From positions 501,001 to 565,000 of the forward strand of contig CP119312.1 of the NCBI GenBank assembly GCA_029202405.1: DNA of 64,000 nucleotides. The letters are read 5' to 3'. The notes beneath the pieces were generated by a model. That model made no database searches. It saw only the letters and a program-made list of their open reading frames with translations, and was not told where the DNA came from. This DNA comes from Candidatus Devosia phytovorans (lineage in GTDB: Bacteria; Pseudomonadota; Alphaproteobacteria; Rhizobiales; Devosiaceae). Below are positions 1 through 7,599 of this stretch, one piece after another (positions within the stretch are counted from its first letter, which is position 1; every line of letters starts with the position of its first letter). The translations under genes and the position numbers were made by a program.

Positions 1-557
1 AGGGCGGTGAAGGCGAGGATCCAGCGCCAGGCGTCGGTTACCGGCACATAGAGGCTGGCGAGCCAGGCGGCGAGGGCGATGGCGACGGTGCCGATGGCCC
101 AGAAGCCTTCGAGGATGACGAGCCAGCGGCCGCGATTTTTGGCGGGCAGGAATTCGGCCATCATGGCGTAGTCGACAGGCAGGGTGCCACCAACGGCAAT
201 GCCGGTCAAAAGGCGCAGGCCGTAGAGCACCCAGAGATTGGGGGCAAAGACCGAGAGCAGGCCGAAAATGGCATCACAGGCGACGGTGATGAGCAGGACA
301 TTGCGGCGGCCAAAGCGATCGGCGAGACGACCAAAAAGGGCGGCGCCGATCAGCATGCCTAGGAAGAACAGCGTGCCGGTCTGCAAGGCCTGGGGCAGTT
401 CTACATTGAAGCTCGCGGCGATCGAGGCGCTGGTGAAGCCGACGGCGAGGACCTGCATGGCATCGGCGGCCCAGACCAGGCCGAAGATGCCAAGGAGACG
501 CCGCTGGAAGCGTCCAGCCCCAGCGGTGTCCAGAACCGTCTCGACGGTCACAGGCAT
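1..557 (-). CDS. MFS transporter, partial (C-terminus lies beyond the window edge)
   Basis: This is the first ~185 residues of a major facilitator superfamily permease of the inner membrane. Reading the minus strand from the ATG at 557 gives an amphipathic start, then hydrophobic segments separated by the classic loop 2-3 signature LADRFGRR (motif A) at about residues 77-84, followed by a long helix and the 'GRW' turn. The ADAMQ stretch in helix 1 resembles the sugar/aromatic-acid/niacin porter group (NiaP/SV2-like), but the substrate cannot be told. The start is supported by a GAGGAG ribosome site a few bases upstream. The gene is transcribed away from the SDR gene to its right and does not share an operon with anything visible. 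Confidence 0.85.
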   Translation of the reverse strand, partial: MPVTVETVLDTAGAGRFQRRLLGIFGLVWAADAMQVLAVGFTSASIAASFNVELPQALQTGTLFFLGMLIGAALFGRLADRFGRRNVLLITVACDAIFGLLSVFAPNLWVLYGLRLLTGIAVGGTLPVDYAMMAEFLPAKNRGRWLVILEGFWAIGTVAIALAAWLASLYVPVTDAWRWILAFTA

Positions 558-663
558 GGCGACTCTCCTCGAAGGCGCAAATCCTGAGTGGTCTTGGCAG
601 ATATGCAGACAGGGGAACAGGGTGATTTTCGGTCTAGTGGCGTAAGGTGCTGTGTCTGCGGGA

Positions 664-694
664 ATAAAAGAGGGCCGCCCGATGAGGCGGCCCT
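664..694 (-). terminator. Rho-independent terminator of the SDR gene
   Basis: AGGGCCGCC (671-679) and GGCGGCCCT (686-694) form a perfect 9-bp stem with a 6-base loop. On the minus strand the stem is followed by a T-rich tract (CTTTTATT). It lies a few bases past the stop of the SDR gene at 700. Confidence 0.85.
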
Positions 695-699
695 GACCT

Positions 700-1488
700 T
701 CAGGCCTGGGTATAGCGCTGGGCAGGACTGCCGTTCTGGGTGCCGCCCATCAATTGAGCGCGGGCCGCGTCGTAGCTGGTCCAGAGTTTTTCGTCATGCA
801 CGGAGGGCAGGGTGACCTGTTCGCCGCGATCCATGCCAGCCAGACCAGCATCGACTAGCTGTTCGGCCGTCATGAAAACGGACTGATCGAAATCGGCGAT
901 GAACATGCCGGCGGCTTCGTAGAATTCGGTGATGGTGCCGGCTGGCAGGACGGCTTGAACCAATACCCCGTCGTCCTTGACCTCTTCGGCGACGCCGCGG
1001 CTGAAGGTCAAGACGAAGGCCTTGGTGGCGCTGTAGAGCGTGCTCTGCGGCAAGGCATGGAAGGCGAGAACCGAGCCGACATTGACCACGGTGCCGGACT
1101 TGCGGGCGCGCATGCCGGGGAGGGCGGCGCGCGTCAGGCGCATCAGCGCGGTCACATTGAGCGCGAGGGTTGCGGCGGCATCGGCGTCGCTCATGTCGGC
1201 AGTGCTGGCGGCCGGGCCCATGCCGGCATTGTTGATCAGCAAGTCGATGCTCTGCTCGCGCAGCAGCTGTTCGATGCGGGCGATATCGGCGTCTGCGGTG
1301 AGGTCGGCGGTGACGGTCTCGACGGTGATCTTGCCGGTTTCGGCCAGTTCGGTGGCGAGTTCGGCCAGACGATCGGCGCGGCGGGCGACGAGGACGAGAT
1401 TGTAGCCCCGGGCGGCAAGGCGCCTGGCATAGACGGCGCCGATGCCGGAAGAGGCTCCAGTGATGAGAGCGGTTTTGGACGAGGACAT
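700..1488 (-). CDS. SDR family NAD(P)-dependent oxidoreductase
   Basis: This is a classical short-chain dehydrogenase/reductase of 262 residues. The N-terminal Rossmann motif TGASSGIG is followed by the dinucleotide-binding segment ending in ARR, the NNAG structural motif and the catalytic YSATK, with a serine in the preceding strand (NVGSV). The basic ARR after strand 2 suggests NADP(H). The ATG at 1488 is preferred over an in-frame GTG two codons upstream because AAAGGAG sits 5 bases before the ATG and would overlap the GTG. It is divergent from a MarR-type regulator across a strong palindrome, so it is probably the regulator's target. The substrate is unknown. Confidence 0.9.
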   Translation of the reverse strand: MSSSKTALITGASSGIGAVYARRLAARGYNLVLVARRADRLAELATELAETGKITVETVTADLTADADIARIEQLLREQSIDLLINNAGMGPAASTADMSDADAAATLALNVTALMRLTRAALPGMRARKSGTVVNVGSVLAFHALPQSTLYSATKAFVLTFSRGVAEEVKDDGVLVQAVLPAGTITEFYEAAGMFIADFDQSVFMTAEQLVDAGLAGMDRGEQVTLPSVHDEKLWTSYDAARAQLMGGTQNGSPAQRYTQA

Positions 1489-1498
1489 GTTCACTCCT

Positions 1499-1518
1499 TT
1501 AGTTGAGTGCTCAACTAA
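1499..1518. promoter_or_regulatory. MarR-type operator in a divergent promoter
   Basis: Perfect 9-base arms TTAGTTGAG and CTCAACTAA are separated by two bases. A second half-site, TACTCAACTA, lies at 1553-1562, closer to the regulator gene. MarR proteins typically bind palindromes of about 16-20 bp in the promoter they share with their target. The position between the SDR start (1488) and the MarR start (1585) fits control of both genes. Confidence 0.7.
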
Positions 1519-1584
1519 TTGGGGTGGCCGTCCGCTCTTGTCAATGGTGATGTACTCAACTATTTTTTGGACAGGAGATCAAGC

Positions 1585-2094
1585 ATGGCCAGGCCCGTAC
1601 CGCCCGATGTCGACAGTGTTGAGCCGTATAGTCCGCTGAACTGCACGCATACGGCGATGCGGCAGGCCTCGCGGCAGCTGACGCAGGTCTATGACAATGC
1701 GATCGCGCCTGCCGGATTGACCTCGGCGCAGGCGATGCTGGTGACCCGTCTCGACGAGCTGGGTGGCGCGCCCGGCGGCACCGGTCCGTCGCTGCAGGCA
1801 CTGGCCAAGCGGCTGTCGATCCAGATTTCCGCATTGACCCATGCCCTGCGCCCGCTGGTGCGGGACGGAGTGGTCGAGGTGCATCCCGACGCAAAGGATG
1901 GGCGCATCAAGCGGGCCGTGCTCACCGAACAGGGCATGAAGCAGACGCGGCAGATGTATGAGCTCTGGCAGGGGGTCAATGCGCGCGTGGACGATGTGCT
2001 CGGGTCGGGCAAGGGGGCGGAGCTGCGCGAGCTGGCAAAGAAGGTGGCCTCACCGGAATTTCTGAACGCCATGGGTCGTTCAGCGACGGATTAG
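1585..2094 (+). CDS. MarR family transcriptional regulator
   Basis: A 169-residue winged-helix repressor. After an N-terminal helix (THTAMRQASRQL) comes the helix-turn-helix region (LTSAQAMLVTRL, then SLQALAKRLSIQISALTHALRPLVRDG) and the wing, with the D-x-R-piece DAKDGRIKRAVLTEQG characteristic of MarR proteins, followed by the C-terminal dimer helices. The ATG at 1585 has an AGGAGA site 7-12 bases upstream; a longer reading from a TTG at 1519 would run through the operator and is unlikely. It probably represses itself and the divergent SDR gene, released by a small aromatic or electrophilic ligand (inference). Confidence 0.9.
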   Translation: MARPVPPDVDSVEPYSPLNCTHTAMRQASRQLTQVYDNAIAPAGLTSAQAMLVTRLDELGGAPGGTGPSLQALAKRLSIQISALTHALRPLVRDGVVEVHPDAKDGRIKRAVLTEQGMKQTRQMYELWQGVNARVDDVLGSGKGAELRELAKKVASPEFLNAMGRSATD

Positions 2095-2160
2095 CGCCGC
2101 AATTGCAACCGGATGCGCCTGTTCCGAATTATTCGCTCAGCAAACACGGAGCGTCAAAAC

Positions 2161-2415
2161 ATGGGTATCATCTGGGCCATCATCATTGGCTTTCTCGCAG
2201 GCGTCATCGCCAAGTGGATCACGCCGGGCGACAACAAGCCGAGCGGCTTCATTCTCACCACCGTGCTGGGCATTGTCGGCTCTGTGCTGGCGAGCTGGCT
2301 GGGCCAGCAGATTTTCGGTGGCGGACAGAGCGATGGTATCGGCTTCATCAGCGGCATTATTGGCGCGGTGATCATCCTGCTGATCTGGAACCAGCTGGCA
2401 CGTCGCAGGGCCTGA
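2161..2415 (+). CDS. GlsB/YeaQ/YmgE family stress-response membrane protein
   Basis: A small 84-residue membrane protein with three predicted hydrophobic helices: the first at residues 2-19, the second around 30-48 and the third around 58-79, ending in the basic tail ARRRA. The pattern G-x-IAKWI-x-PG near residue 20 and the glycine-rich FGGG before the third helix fit the transglycosylase-associated (GlsB/YeaQ) family, whose exact role is not settled but which is often stress induced. The ATG at 2161 has a CGGAG site upstream. A bidirectional terminator separates it from the converging nucleotidase gene. Confidence 0.85.
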   Translation: MGIIWAIIIGFLAGVIAKWITPGDNKPSGFILTTVLGIVGSVLASWLGQQIFGGGQSDGIGFISGIIGAVIILLIWNQLARRRA

Positions 2416-2433
2416 TCGTGATCCGAGAATGAA

Positions 2434-2458
2434 GAAGGGCGCCCATTGGGCGCCCTTC
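2434..2458. terminator. Bidirectional terminator between converging genes
   Basis: Eleven-base perfect arms GAAGGGCGCCC and GGGCGCCCTTC flank a 3-base loop. It lies between the stop of the GlsB gene (2415) and the stop of the converging nucleotidase gene (2480). Confidence 0.8.
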
Positions 2459-2479
2459 GTGTTTGGTGAGACTCAGGCC

Positions 2480-4084
2480 TTATTCGATGACGGTGATGCG
2501 GCCATCGAGGTAGGGCGTGTAGGTGCCACCCTGCTTGGCGATGTATTCGGCGAGGACCTGTTCCAGCGGCGGGCCGAAATCATAGGGATTGTCGCCTTCG
2601 GCAAAGACCGAGAAGCCATCGCCGCCACCACGATTGTAGTTGTTGGTGACGATCTTGTAGGTGGCTTCCTCGTCAATCGGAACCCAGGTGTCGCCTTCAC
2701 CCTTGACCAGAACGTCGCTAACGCGTTCGCCAGCCGGCTTGGCGAGGGTGTAGGAATATTTGAGGCCGGCAACCTGGGCAAAGCGGCCAGCGCCGTTCTC
2801 GACATCGCTGACGCCGTTTTCGAGGGCTTCGATGACGTCGGCACCCGAAATCTCAACCGTGGCCAGGGTGTTGGAGAAAGGCAGGACGGTGAGCACGTCG
2901 CCAACGGTGATTTCGCCTGCGTCGATGGACGAGCGGATGCCGCCGCCGTTCTGGAAGGCAATGGTGGCGCCCTGGTCGGCAACGCGGTCGAGGATGGCGT
3001 CGGCCAGCAGGTTACCCAGGTTGCATTCCTCGACGCGGCAGATTTCGCGGGCGCCTTCGAGCTTTTCGGTGGTAGTGCCGATGACTTCGCTGGTCATTTC
3101 CGCAATCGGGCCGGCCAGTTCGGCCAGCTGGCCGGCAAAGTCCTCGTTGCCGGTGACCGAGGCATCGATCAGGAAGGGCTCGCCTTCGGCCTTGGTGACG
3201 ACGCCGTTGTCGTCCCAAGTGATGGCGATGTCGCCCAGGTACTTGCCGTATTGATTGGCCTGCACCACCGGCACTTCAATGCCGTCCGGATTGGTGACCA
3301 TGGTCGGATAGGGACCGGCAGCGCCTTCGGCGGTGTTGCTGAGCAGGGTGTGGCTGTGGCCACCGACGATGACGTCCACCAGAGGGAGGGCTGCGGCGAC
3401 CTGCTGGTCGATCGTGTAGCCGATGTGGCTGAGCAGGATGATCTTGTTGATGCCAGCGGCATCGAGGGCTTCGGAAGCGCCGCGCACATATTCGATGACG
3501 TCGGAAAATTCGATGTCTTCGGTGGTGGCGATCTCGGGGGTGTCTTCAGTGGTGGCGCCGATGATGCCGATCTTTTCGCCGCCCACTTCGATGACGAAGG
3601 AGCCCTTGATCTTGCCGGCGAGATTGGGATCGCGGCTGACGTCGAAATTGCCGCCGATGATGGGGAATTCGGCGGCGTCGATGAATTTCATGAACTCTTC
3701 AGGGCCATCGTCGAATTCGTGGTTGCCGGTGGCGACCACGTCAAAGCCCATCTGGTTGAAGAAGTCCGAGACGACCTTGGATTTGTAGGTCGTGTAATAG
3801 AGCGAGCCCTGGAAATTGTCGCCGGCCGAGAGCAGCAGCGAGTTGCCGTCGGCATATTTGGCGCGGGTGTCGTCGATGATGGTCTTGAGGCGGGCAATGC
3901 CGCCGAAGCATTCACCAGCCGCATCGGTCTCGGCATCGCAATTGGAATCGCTGTCGGTGATCGGGTCGAAGCGGGAGTGGAAGTCGTTGATATGCAGGAT
4001 GTTGAGCGTGAAATCGGCATGGGCTGCGCTTGAAAAACCGGCGCAGAGTGTGAGGGCGGTGGCGCCAAGCAGTAAGTGTTTCAT
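2480..4084 (-). CDS. Periplasmic 5'-nucleotidase / 2',3'-cyclic phosphodiesterase (UshA-like)
   Basis: A 534-residue exported metallophosphatase that dephosphorylates nucleotides in the periplasm. It starts with a clear signal peptide (MKHLLLGATALTLCAG..AHA, cleavage near residue 23). The catalytic domain carries the two-metal motifs HINDFHSR, GDNFQGS, ATGNHEFD and GGHSH. The C-terminal nucleotidase domain (about residues 330-534) has the substrate motifs NGGGIR and NNYNRGGGDGF. The ATG at 4084 is chosen because it begins the signal peptide; an upstream open stretch to 4264 has no such start. It is monocistronic. It could supply nucleosides to the purine importer encoded ~19 kb away (inference). 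Confidence 0.92.
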   Translation of the reverse strand: MKHLLLGATALTLCAGFSSAAHADFTLNILHINDFHSRFDPITDSDSNCDAETDAAGECFGGIARLKTIIDDTRAKYADGNSLLLSAGDNFQGSLYYTTYKSKVVSDFFNQMGFDVVATGNHEFDDGPEEFMKFIDAAEFPIIGGNFDVSRDPNLAGKIKGSFVIEVGGEKIGIIGATTEDTPEIATTEDIEFSDVIEYVRGASEALDAAGINKIILLSHIGYTIDQQVAAALPLVDVIVGGHSHTLLSNTAEGAAGPYPTMVTNPDGIEVPVVQANQYGKYLGDIAITWDDNGVVTKAEGEPFLIDASVTGNEDFAGQLAELAGPIAEMTSEVIGTTTEKLEGAREICRVEECNLGNLLADAILDRVADQGATIAFQNGGGIRSSIDAGEITVGDVLTVLPFSNTLATVEISGADVIEALENGVSDVENGAGRFAQVAGLKYSYTLAKPAGERVSDVLVKGEGDTWVPIDEEATYKIVTNNYNRGGGDGFSVFAEGDNPYDFGPPLEQVLAEYIAKQGGTYTPYLDGRITVIE

Positions 4085-4360
4085 CCCTGTATCCCTTGTT
4101 TGATTAGCGGCATTCCAGAGCGCGCGGCCGTCGTTCCGGCTGCGGCGACCGGCAGAGTTAATCAGCCTTTTATGACAGAGGAAAGCCAAAGGTTTCAGGC
4201 GGTTCGCTGTGTTCATGGGTGACATGCAGCTGTGGGGCTTCACCCGGCAGCAACCATGACGCAAAACAGTGCCGCCGCGGGGCGCGGATAATTTGTGGGA
4301 AAGGCTTTGGCGTTATAGCTGAACAGAGCCGATCCGAAGCGTGTGGGAATTGACGACCCT

Positions 4361-4819
4361 ATGAGTGCTGCCCTGCAGAGCCTTATGCGTGATGCGCCTG
4401 CCGCCCGTATCGAACGATCCGTGTTCGCCGGTCTCTTCGCTTTCCTGCTGGTTGGCGGCAGTGGTGCCTTGGCCTTCGTGGTGCTGTCCACGATGGGCAT
4501 CTCGCTCAACCCGGGGGTGGAGGCCTGGCAGGTCAATACGGTCTGCTATGCCCTCACCATCCTGCCGGTCTATTTGCTGCATCGTCGGTTCTCGTTCGAT
4601 TCCGATGCGTCGCATTGGCAGGCGCTGCCGCGCTATGTGGCGGTGCAGGCCATGGCGCTGGTGCTGGCGGCGCTGTTTTCCTATGTCATCCATGGCATGC
4701 CGATGCCGACGATATTTGCCTCCATGCTGGTGATCGCGCTGACCTCGGGCGTCAATTTCATGGTGCTGCGCAGCTGGGCCTTTGCCCGGTCGCAGATGGC
4801 CGTCGCCATACCCGCCTAA
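4361..4819 (+). CDS. GtrA family membrane protein
   Basis: A 152-residue integral membrane protein with four predicted helices (about residues 22-45, 57-72, 92-110 and 113-135). The signature F-L-L-V-G-G in helix 1 and the segment N-F-x-L..SWAF near the end fit the GtrA/DPMS family, thought to help flip or transfer lipid-linked sugars. The ATG at 4361 is chosen over a GTG at 4343; neither has a strong ribosome site, so the start is uncertain. No glycosyltransferase is adjacent, so its partner is unknown. A short CCCGC/GCGGG hairpin spans the stop codon (4811-4824). Confidence 0.82.
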   Translation: MSAALQSLMRDAPAARIERSVFAGLFAFLLVGGSGALAFVVLSTMGISLNPGVEAWQVNTVCYALTILPVYLLHRRFSFDSDASHWQALPRYVAVQAMALVLAALFSYVIHGMPMPTIFASMLVIALTSGVNFMVLRSWAFARSQMAVAIPA

Positions 4820-4851
4820 GCGGGCTTTCAATACTGGGTCAGTCGGGTATT

Positions 4852-4878
4852 CTCCCCCGCGTTTGATTTGCGGGGGAG
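4852..4878 (+). promoter_or_regulatory. Hairpin that sequesters the ribosome-binding site of the ThuA-like gene
   Basis: Perfect 9-base arms CTCCCCCGC (4852-4860) and GCGGGGGAG (4870-4878) flank a 9-base loop. The 3' arm contains the GGGGGAG Shine-Dalgarno, six bases before the ATG at 4885. No T-run follows, so it is less like a terminator and more like a translational control hairpin. Confidence 0.6.
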
Positions 4879-4884
4879 TTACGC

Positions 4885-5532
4885 ATGAAAAGCGCCTTGA
4901 TCGTTTATGGCGGCTGGTCTGGACACGAGCCGGAGGAATGCGCTGCCATCTATCGCCGCTGGCTGCATGAGGATGGGTACTCCGTCCGTGTGGCCACGGA
5001 AACCAGCGCTTTCGCCGATCCGTCCATCCATGACCTCAGCCTGATCATTCCGATCTTCACCATGAGCAAGATCGAAAAGGCCGAGGTCGAAAATCTCACC
5101 AAGGCGGTCGAGAATGGTGTGGGCCTGGCCGGTCATCACGGCGGCATGAGCGACGCCTTCCGCGACTCGGTGGACTATCAGTTCATGGTTGGCGGGCAGT
5201 GGGTGGCCCATCCGGGCAATATCATCGACTATACGGTCGATGTGGCCGATCCGCTCGATCCGATCATGGCGGGGATCAAGAGCTTCGCCTATCGCAGCGA
5301 GCAATATTACATGCATGTGGACCCATCCAACCATGTGCTGGCGACGACGACCTTTACCGGCGAGCACGCCTCCTGGATCGAGGGCGTCAAGATGCCGGTG
5401 GCGTGGAAGCGCCAGCATGGCAAGGGGCGGGTGTTCCACTCGACGCTAGGCCATCAGGCCAAGGAATTCGACGTGCTGGAAATGGCCACGATCATGCGCC
5501 GTGGCATGAACTGGGCAGCGCGCGAGGAATAG
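4885..5532 (+). CDS. ThuA-like domain protein (class I glutamine amidotransferase-like fold)
   Basis: A 215-residue cytoplasmic protein of the ThuA (trehalose utilisation) family. It opens with a flavodoxin-like strand (ALIVYGGWSGHEPEE) and has the family's GLAGHHGG turn around residue 78 and the VAWKRQHGKGRVFHSTLGH segment in the C-terminal third. ThuA proteins are linked to disaccharide or cyclic sugar metabolism in rhizobia, but their chemistry is not settled. The gene stands alone between GtrA and a cytochrome b gene. Its ribosome site lies within a stable hairpin, so translation may be conditional. The otsAB trehalose genes are 6 kb away, not adjacent. Confidence 0.85.
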   Translation: MKSALIVYGGWSGHEPEECAAIYRRWLHEDGYSVRVATETSAFADPSIHDLSLIIPIFTMSKIEKAEVENLTKAVENGVGLAGHHGGMSDAFRDSVDYQFMVGGQWVAHPGNIIDYTVDVADPLDPIMAGIKSFAYRSEQYYMHVDPSNHVLATTTFTGEHASWIEGVKMPVAWKRQHGKGRVFHSTLGHQAKEFDVLEMATIMRRGMNWAAREE

Positions 5533-5610
5533 TCGGTCAATCTGATGTGATGGTGCACCTTTTGCTGCCGGGATAGCGTAGCTTCCGGCAGCAAGCGCCA
5601 TGAGGACGAG

Positions 5611-6459
5611 ATGAGCGAAGAGCAGGTGCTCCAGAAGACACGCGGTCCGCTGATCTATCGGCAGTCGATCTGGACGCGAGTGACGCATTGGATCTGGGCG
5701 ATCTGCCTGTTCTTCCTGCTGCTGACCGGGTTGCAGATCTTCAACGCGCATCCGGCGCTTTACATCGGCCAGCAATCGGGCTTTGAATTCGAGAACGCGG
5801 TTCTCGAGATCGGTGCGGTCAATACCGATGCGGGGCCGCGCGGGCGTACGACGATCTTCGGCCAGACCTATGATACGACCGGCGTGCTGGGGATGAGCGG
5901 GCCAGCGGAGCGGCCGGTCTATACGGCCTTTCCGGGCGAAGTGACCATTCCCTCCTATCGCGACCTGGGCACAGGCCGGGTGGTGCATTTCTTCTTTGGC
6001 TGGATTTTCGTCGCCACCATGCTGGTGTGGTTTGTCGCCAGTTTCATCAATGGACATATAAGGCGCGATATCGTGCCAAAGGGGGCAGATCTGGCTGGGG
6101 TGCCGCGCGACGTCGCCGATCATGCGCGACTGCGCTTTCATCATGGACGCAGCTATGGGCCGCTGCAGAAGCTGAGCTATTTTGGCGTGTTCTTCATCCT
6201 CTTTCCGCTGATCGTTGCCACGGGGCTGACGATGAGCCCGGGGATGAATGCCCTGGCGCCGTGGATGCTCGATCTGTTCGGCGGTCGGCAGACGGCGCGC
6301 ACGATCCACTTCGTGGTCATGCTGCTGCTGGTGACGTTCTTTGTCGTGCATGTGCTGATGGTGGTGGCGGCAGGGCCGATCAACGAGCTGCGCTCGATGA
6401 TCACCGGCTGGTATCGCGCCAGCCCCGGAACGCCGGGCCAGCAGGGAGACAAGCCATGA
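5611..6459 (+). CDS. Cytochrome b/b6 domain membrane protein, electron partner of a molybdoprotein
   Basis: A 282-residue di-heme-type cytochrome b of the inner membrane. Four main hydrophobic helices are visible: WIWAICLFFLLLTGLQIF near residues 29-47, FFFGWIFVATMLVWFV, YFGVFFILFPLIVATGL and FVVMLLLVTFFVVHVLMVV. Candidate heme histidines include TH-W (residue ~26), VVHFFFGW, TIHFVV and VVHVL. The N-terminal RQSIWTRVTHW-IW pattern is typical of cytochrome b561/thiosulfate-reductase type subunits. Its stop overlaps the ATG of the molybdopterin oxidoreductase gene (ATGA), so the two are translated together and presumably form a quinone-linked complex. Confidence 0.88.
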   Translation: MSEEQVLQKTRGPLIYRQSIWTRVTHWIWAICLFFLLLTGLQIFNAHPALYIGQQSGFEFENAVLEIGAVNTDAGPRGRTTIFGQTYDTTGVLGMSGPAERPVYTAFPGEVTIPSYRDLGTGRVVHFFFGWIFVATMLVWFVASFINGHIRRDIVPKGADLAGVPRDVADHARLRFHHGRSYGPLQKLSYFGVFFILFPLIVATGLTMSPGMNALAPWMLDLFGGRQTARTIHFVVMLLLVTFFVVHVLMVVAAGPINELRSMITGWYRASPGTPGQQGDKP

Positions 6460-7244
6460 GCCGCCTCATCACCCGACGCAATTTCCTGCGCAGTTCGGCA
6501 GTGGCCGGATCGGGGCTGATCCTTTCGGGCTGCAACCAGTTCGATTTCCTGGGCTCCAAGGACAATGCTGCGCGCCAGGTCATGGAACGCGCCAATGTGC
6601 TGACCTATCAGGCGCAGCGGGCGCTAATCGGCGACCAGACGCTGGCGCGGCAATATGCGGCCAGCGAAATCCGCCAGGGCATGAAGCCCAATGGTTCGGT
6701 GGAGCCGTCGACGCCCGAATATATCTTCCTCAAGATGCAGAACTTTGCCAGCTACAAGCTGACCATCAAGGGCATGGTGGAGCGCGAGGTGAGCTTCACG
6801 CTCGACCAGTTGCGCAACATGCCCGAGCAGAGCCAGATCACCCGGCATGATTGTGTGGAGGGCTGGAGCTGTATCGCCAAATGGACCGGCACCCAGCTCG
6901 GGCCGCTGCTCGACATGGCGGGCGTCAAGTCGACGGCGCGCTATTGCGTCTATCACTGCTACGACAATATCCAGAAGACGCTGTCGGGCGATATTCTGTA
7001 CTATACCAGCTCGGACCTGGTGGACGCCTATCACCCCCAGACGCTGCTCAGCTACGGGCTCAACGACCAGGTGCTGCCGGTCAGCAATGGCGCGCCGATC
7101 CGCCTGCGGATCGAGCGGGCGCTGGGCTACAAGCAGCCGAAGTATCTGCATACGATCGAGCTGGTGGATGATCTTGCGCCCTTCGGCCGGGGCAAGGGCG
7201 GTTACTGGGAAGACACAGGCTACGACTGGTACGGCGGCATCTAG
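6456..7244 (+). CDS. Tat-exported molybdopterin-dependent oxidoreductase (sulfite oxidase/MsrP-like fold)
   Basis: A 262-residue extracytoplasmic molybdoenzyme. The N-terminus has a twin-arginine motif (TRRNFLRSS) followed by a short hydrophobic stretch and a lipobox-like LILSGC, suggesting a Tat-exported lipoprotein. The cofactor domain includes HDCVEGWSC, whose first Cys is the likely Mo ligand, then the typical FTLDQLRNMP start of the oxidoreductase domain, and L-x-YGLNDQ-LP-x-NGAPIRLRIE near the end. It lacks the C-terminal dimerisation domain of eukaryotic sulfite oxidases. The upstream cytochrome b gene overlaps by four bases. The substrate is unknown; sulfite, methionine sulfoxide and other small oxyanions or sulfoxides are candidates. 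Confidence 0.88.
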   Translation: MSRLITRRNFLRSSAVAGSGLILSGCNQFDFLGSKDNAARQVMERANVLTYQAQRALIGDQTLARQYAASEIRQGMKPNGSVEPSTPEYIFLKMQNFASYKLTIKGMVEREVSFTLDQLRNMPEQSQITRHDCVEGWSCIAKWTGTQLGPLLDMAGVKSTARYCVYHCYDNIQKTLSGDILYYTSSDLVDAYHPQTLLSYGLNDQVLPVSNGAPIRLRIERALGYKQPKYLHTIELVDDLAPFGRGKGGYWEDTGYDWYGGI

Positions 7245-7599
7245 CGGCCGCTCTAGTGCAGATGCAAGTGGGCCATGCGTTGGTGAAATTCTGAAAAGCC
7301 TTGCCTTTTGGGACCTGTTGGCCCATATCAGCGCCATCGTCGCAGTCGGGCTATCGTCCCGGCCTCTCAATCCATACGCGACGGACTTCTCTTCTTATCC
7401 CCTGCGGTGAGCGGCGAAGTCAGCCCGGAAACCAGATTGGCCCTGCCAGTCCCGTCCGGGTTCGAGCCAGCACCCGCGCGATAGATCTCCCTTATCGCCC
7501 GATTGCATCTGTTGCCGGCGCAGTCGCGTCCGGCGTTCTGCGCGCTTGCATCGTCCTGCGCGCCTGCAAGCGCCTTTGGGCGCAGAAAGACGTGTTCAC
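7245..7599 (+). other. 355-bp non-coding region: probable promoter and long leader of the RhlE-type helicase gene
   Basis: No open frame here looks like a gene. A possible promoter, TTGCCT (7301-7306) and CATATC (7324-7329) with 17-bp spacing, would give a leader of about 260 nt before the helicase start. DEAD-box helicase mRNAs in proteobacteria often have long leaders used for cold or self control. The promoter match is weak, and no defined RNA family was recognised. Confidence 0.35.

Noticed and set aside
2429..4033. A 534-codon open frame opposite the 5'-nucleotidase gene
   Set aside because: The minus-strand reading has a signal peptide and all nucleotidase motifs; the plus reading is a repetitive Asp/Gly/Val-rich shadow.
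7456..7470. Possible tRNA T-loop (GGTTCGAGCC)
   Set aside because: No matching acceptor or anticodon arm could be folded around it.
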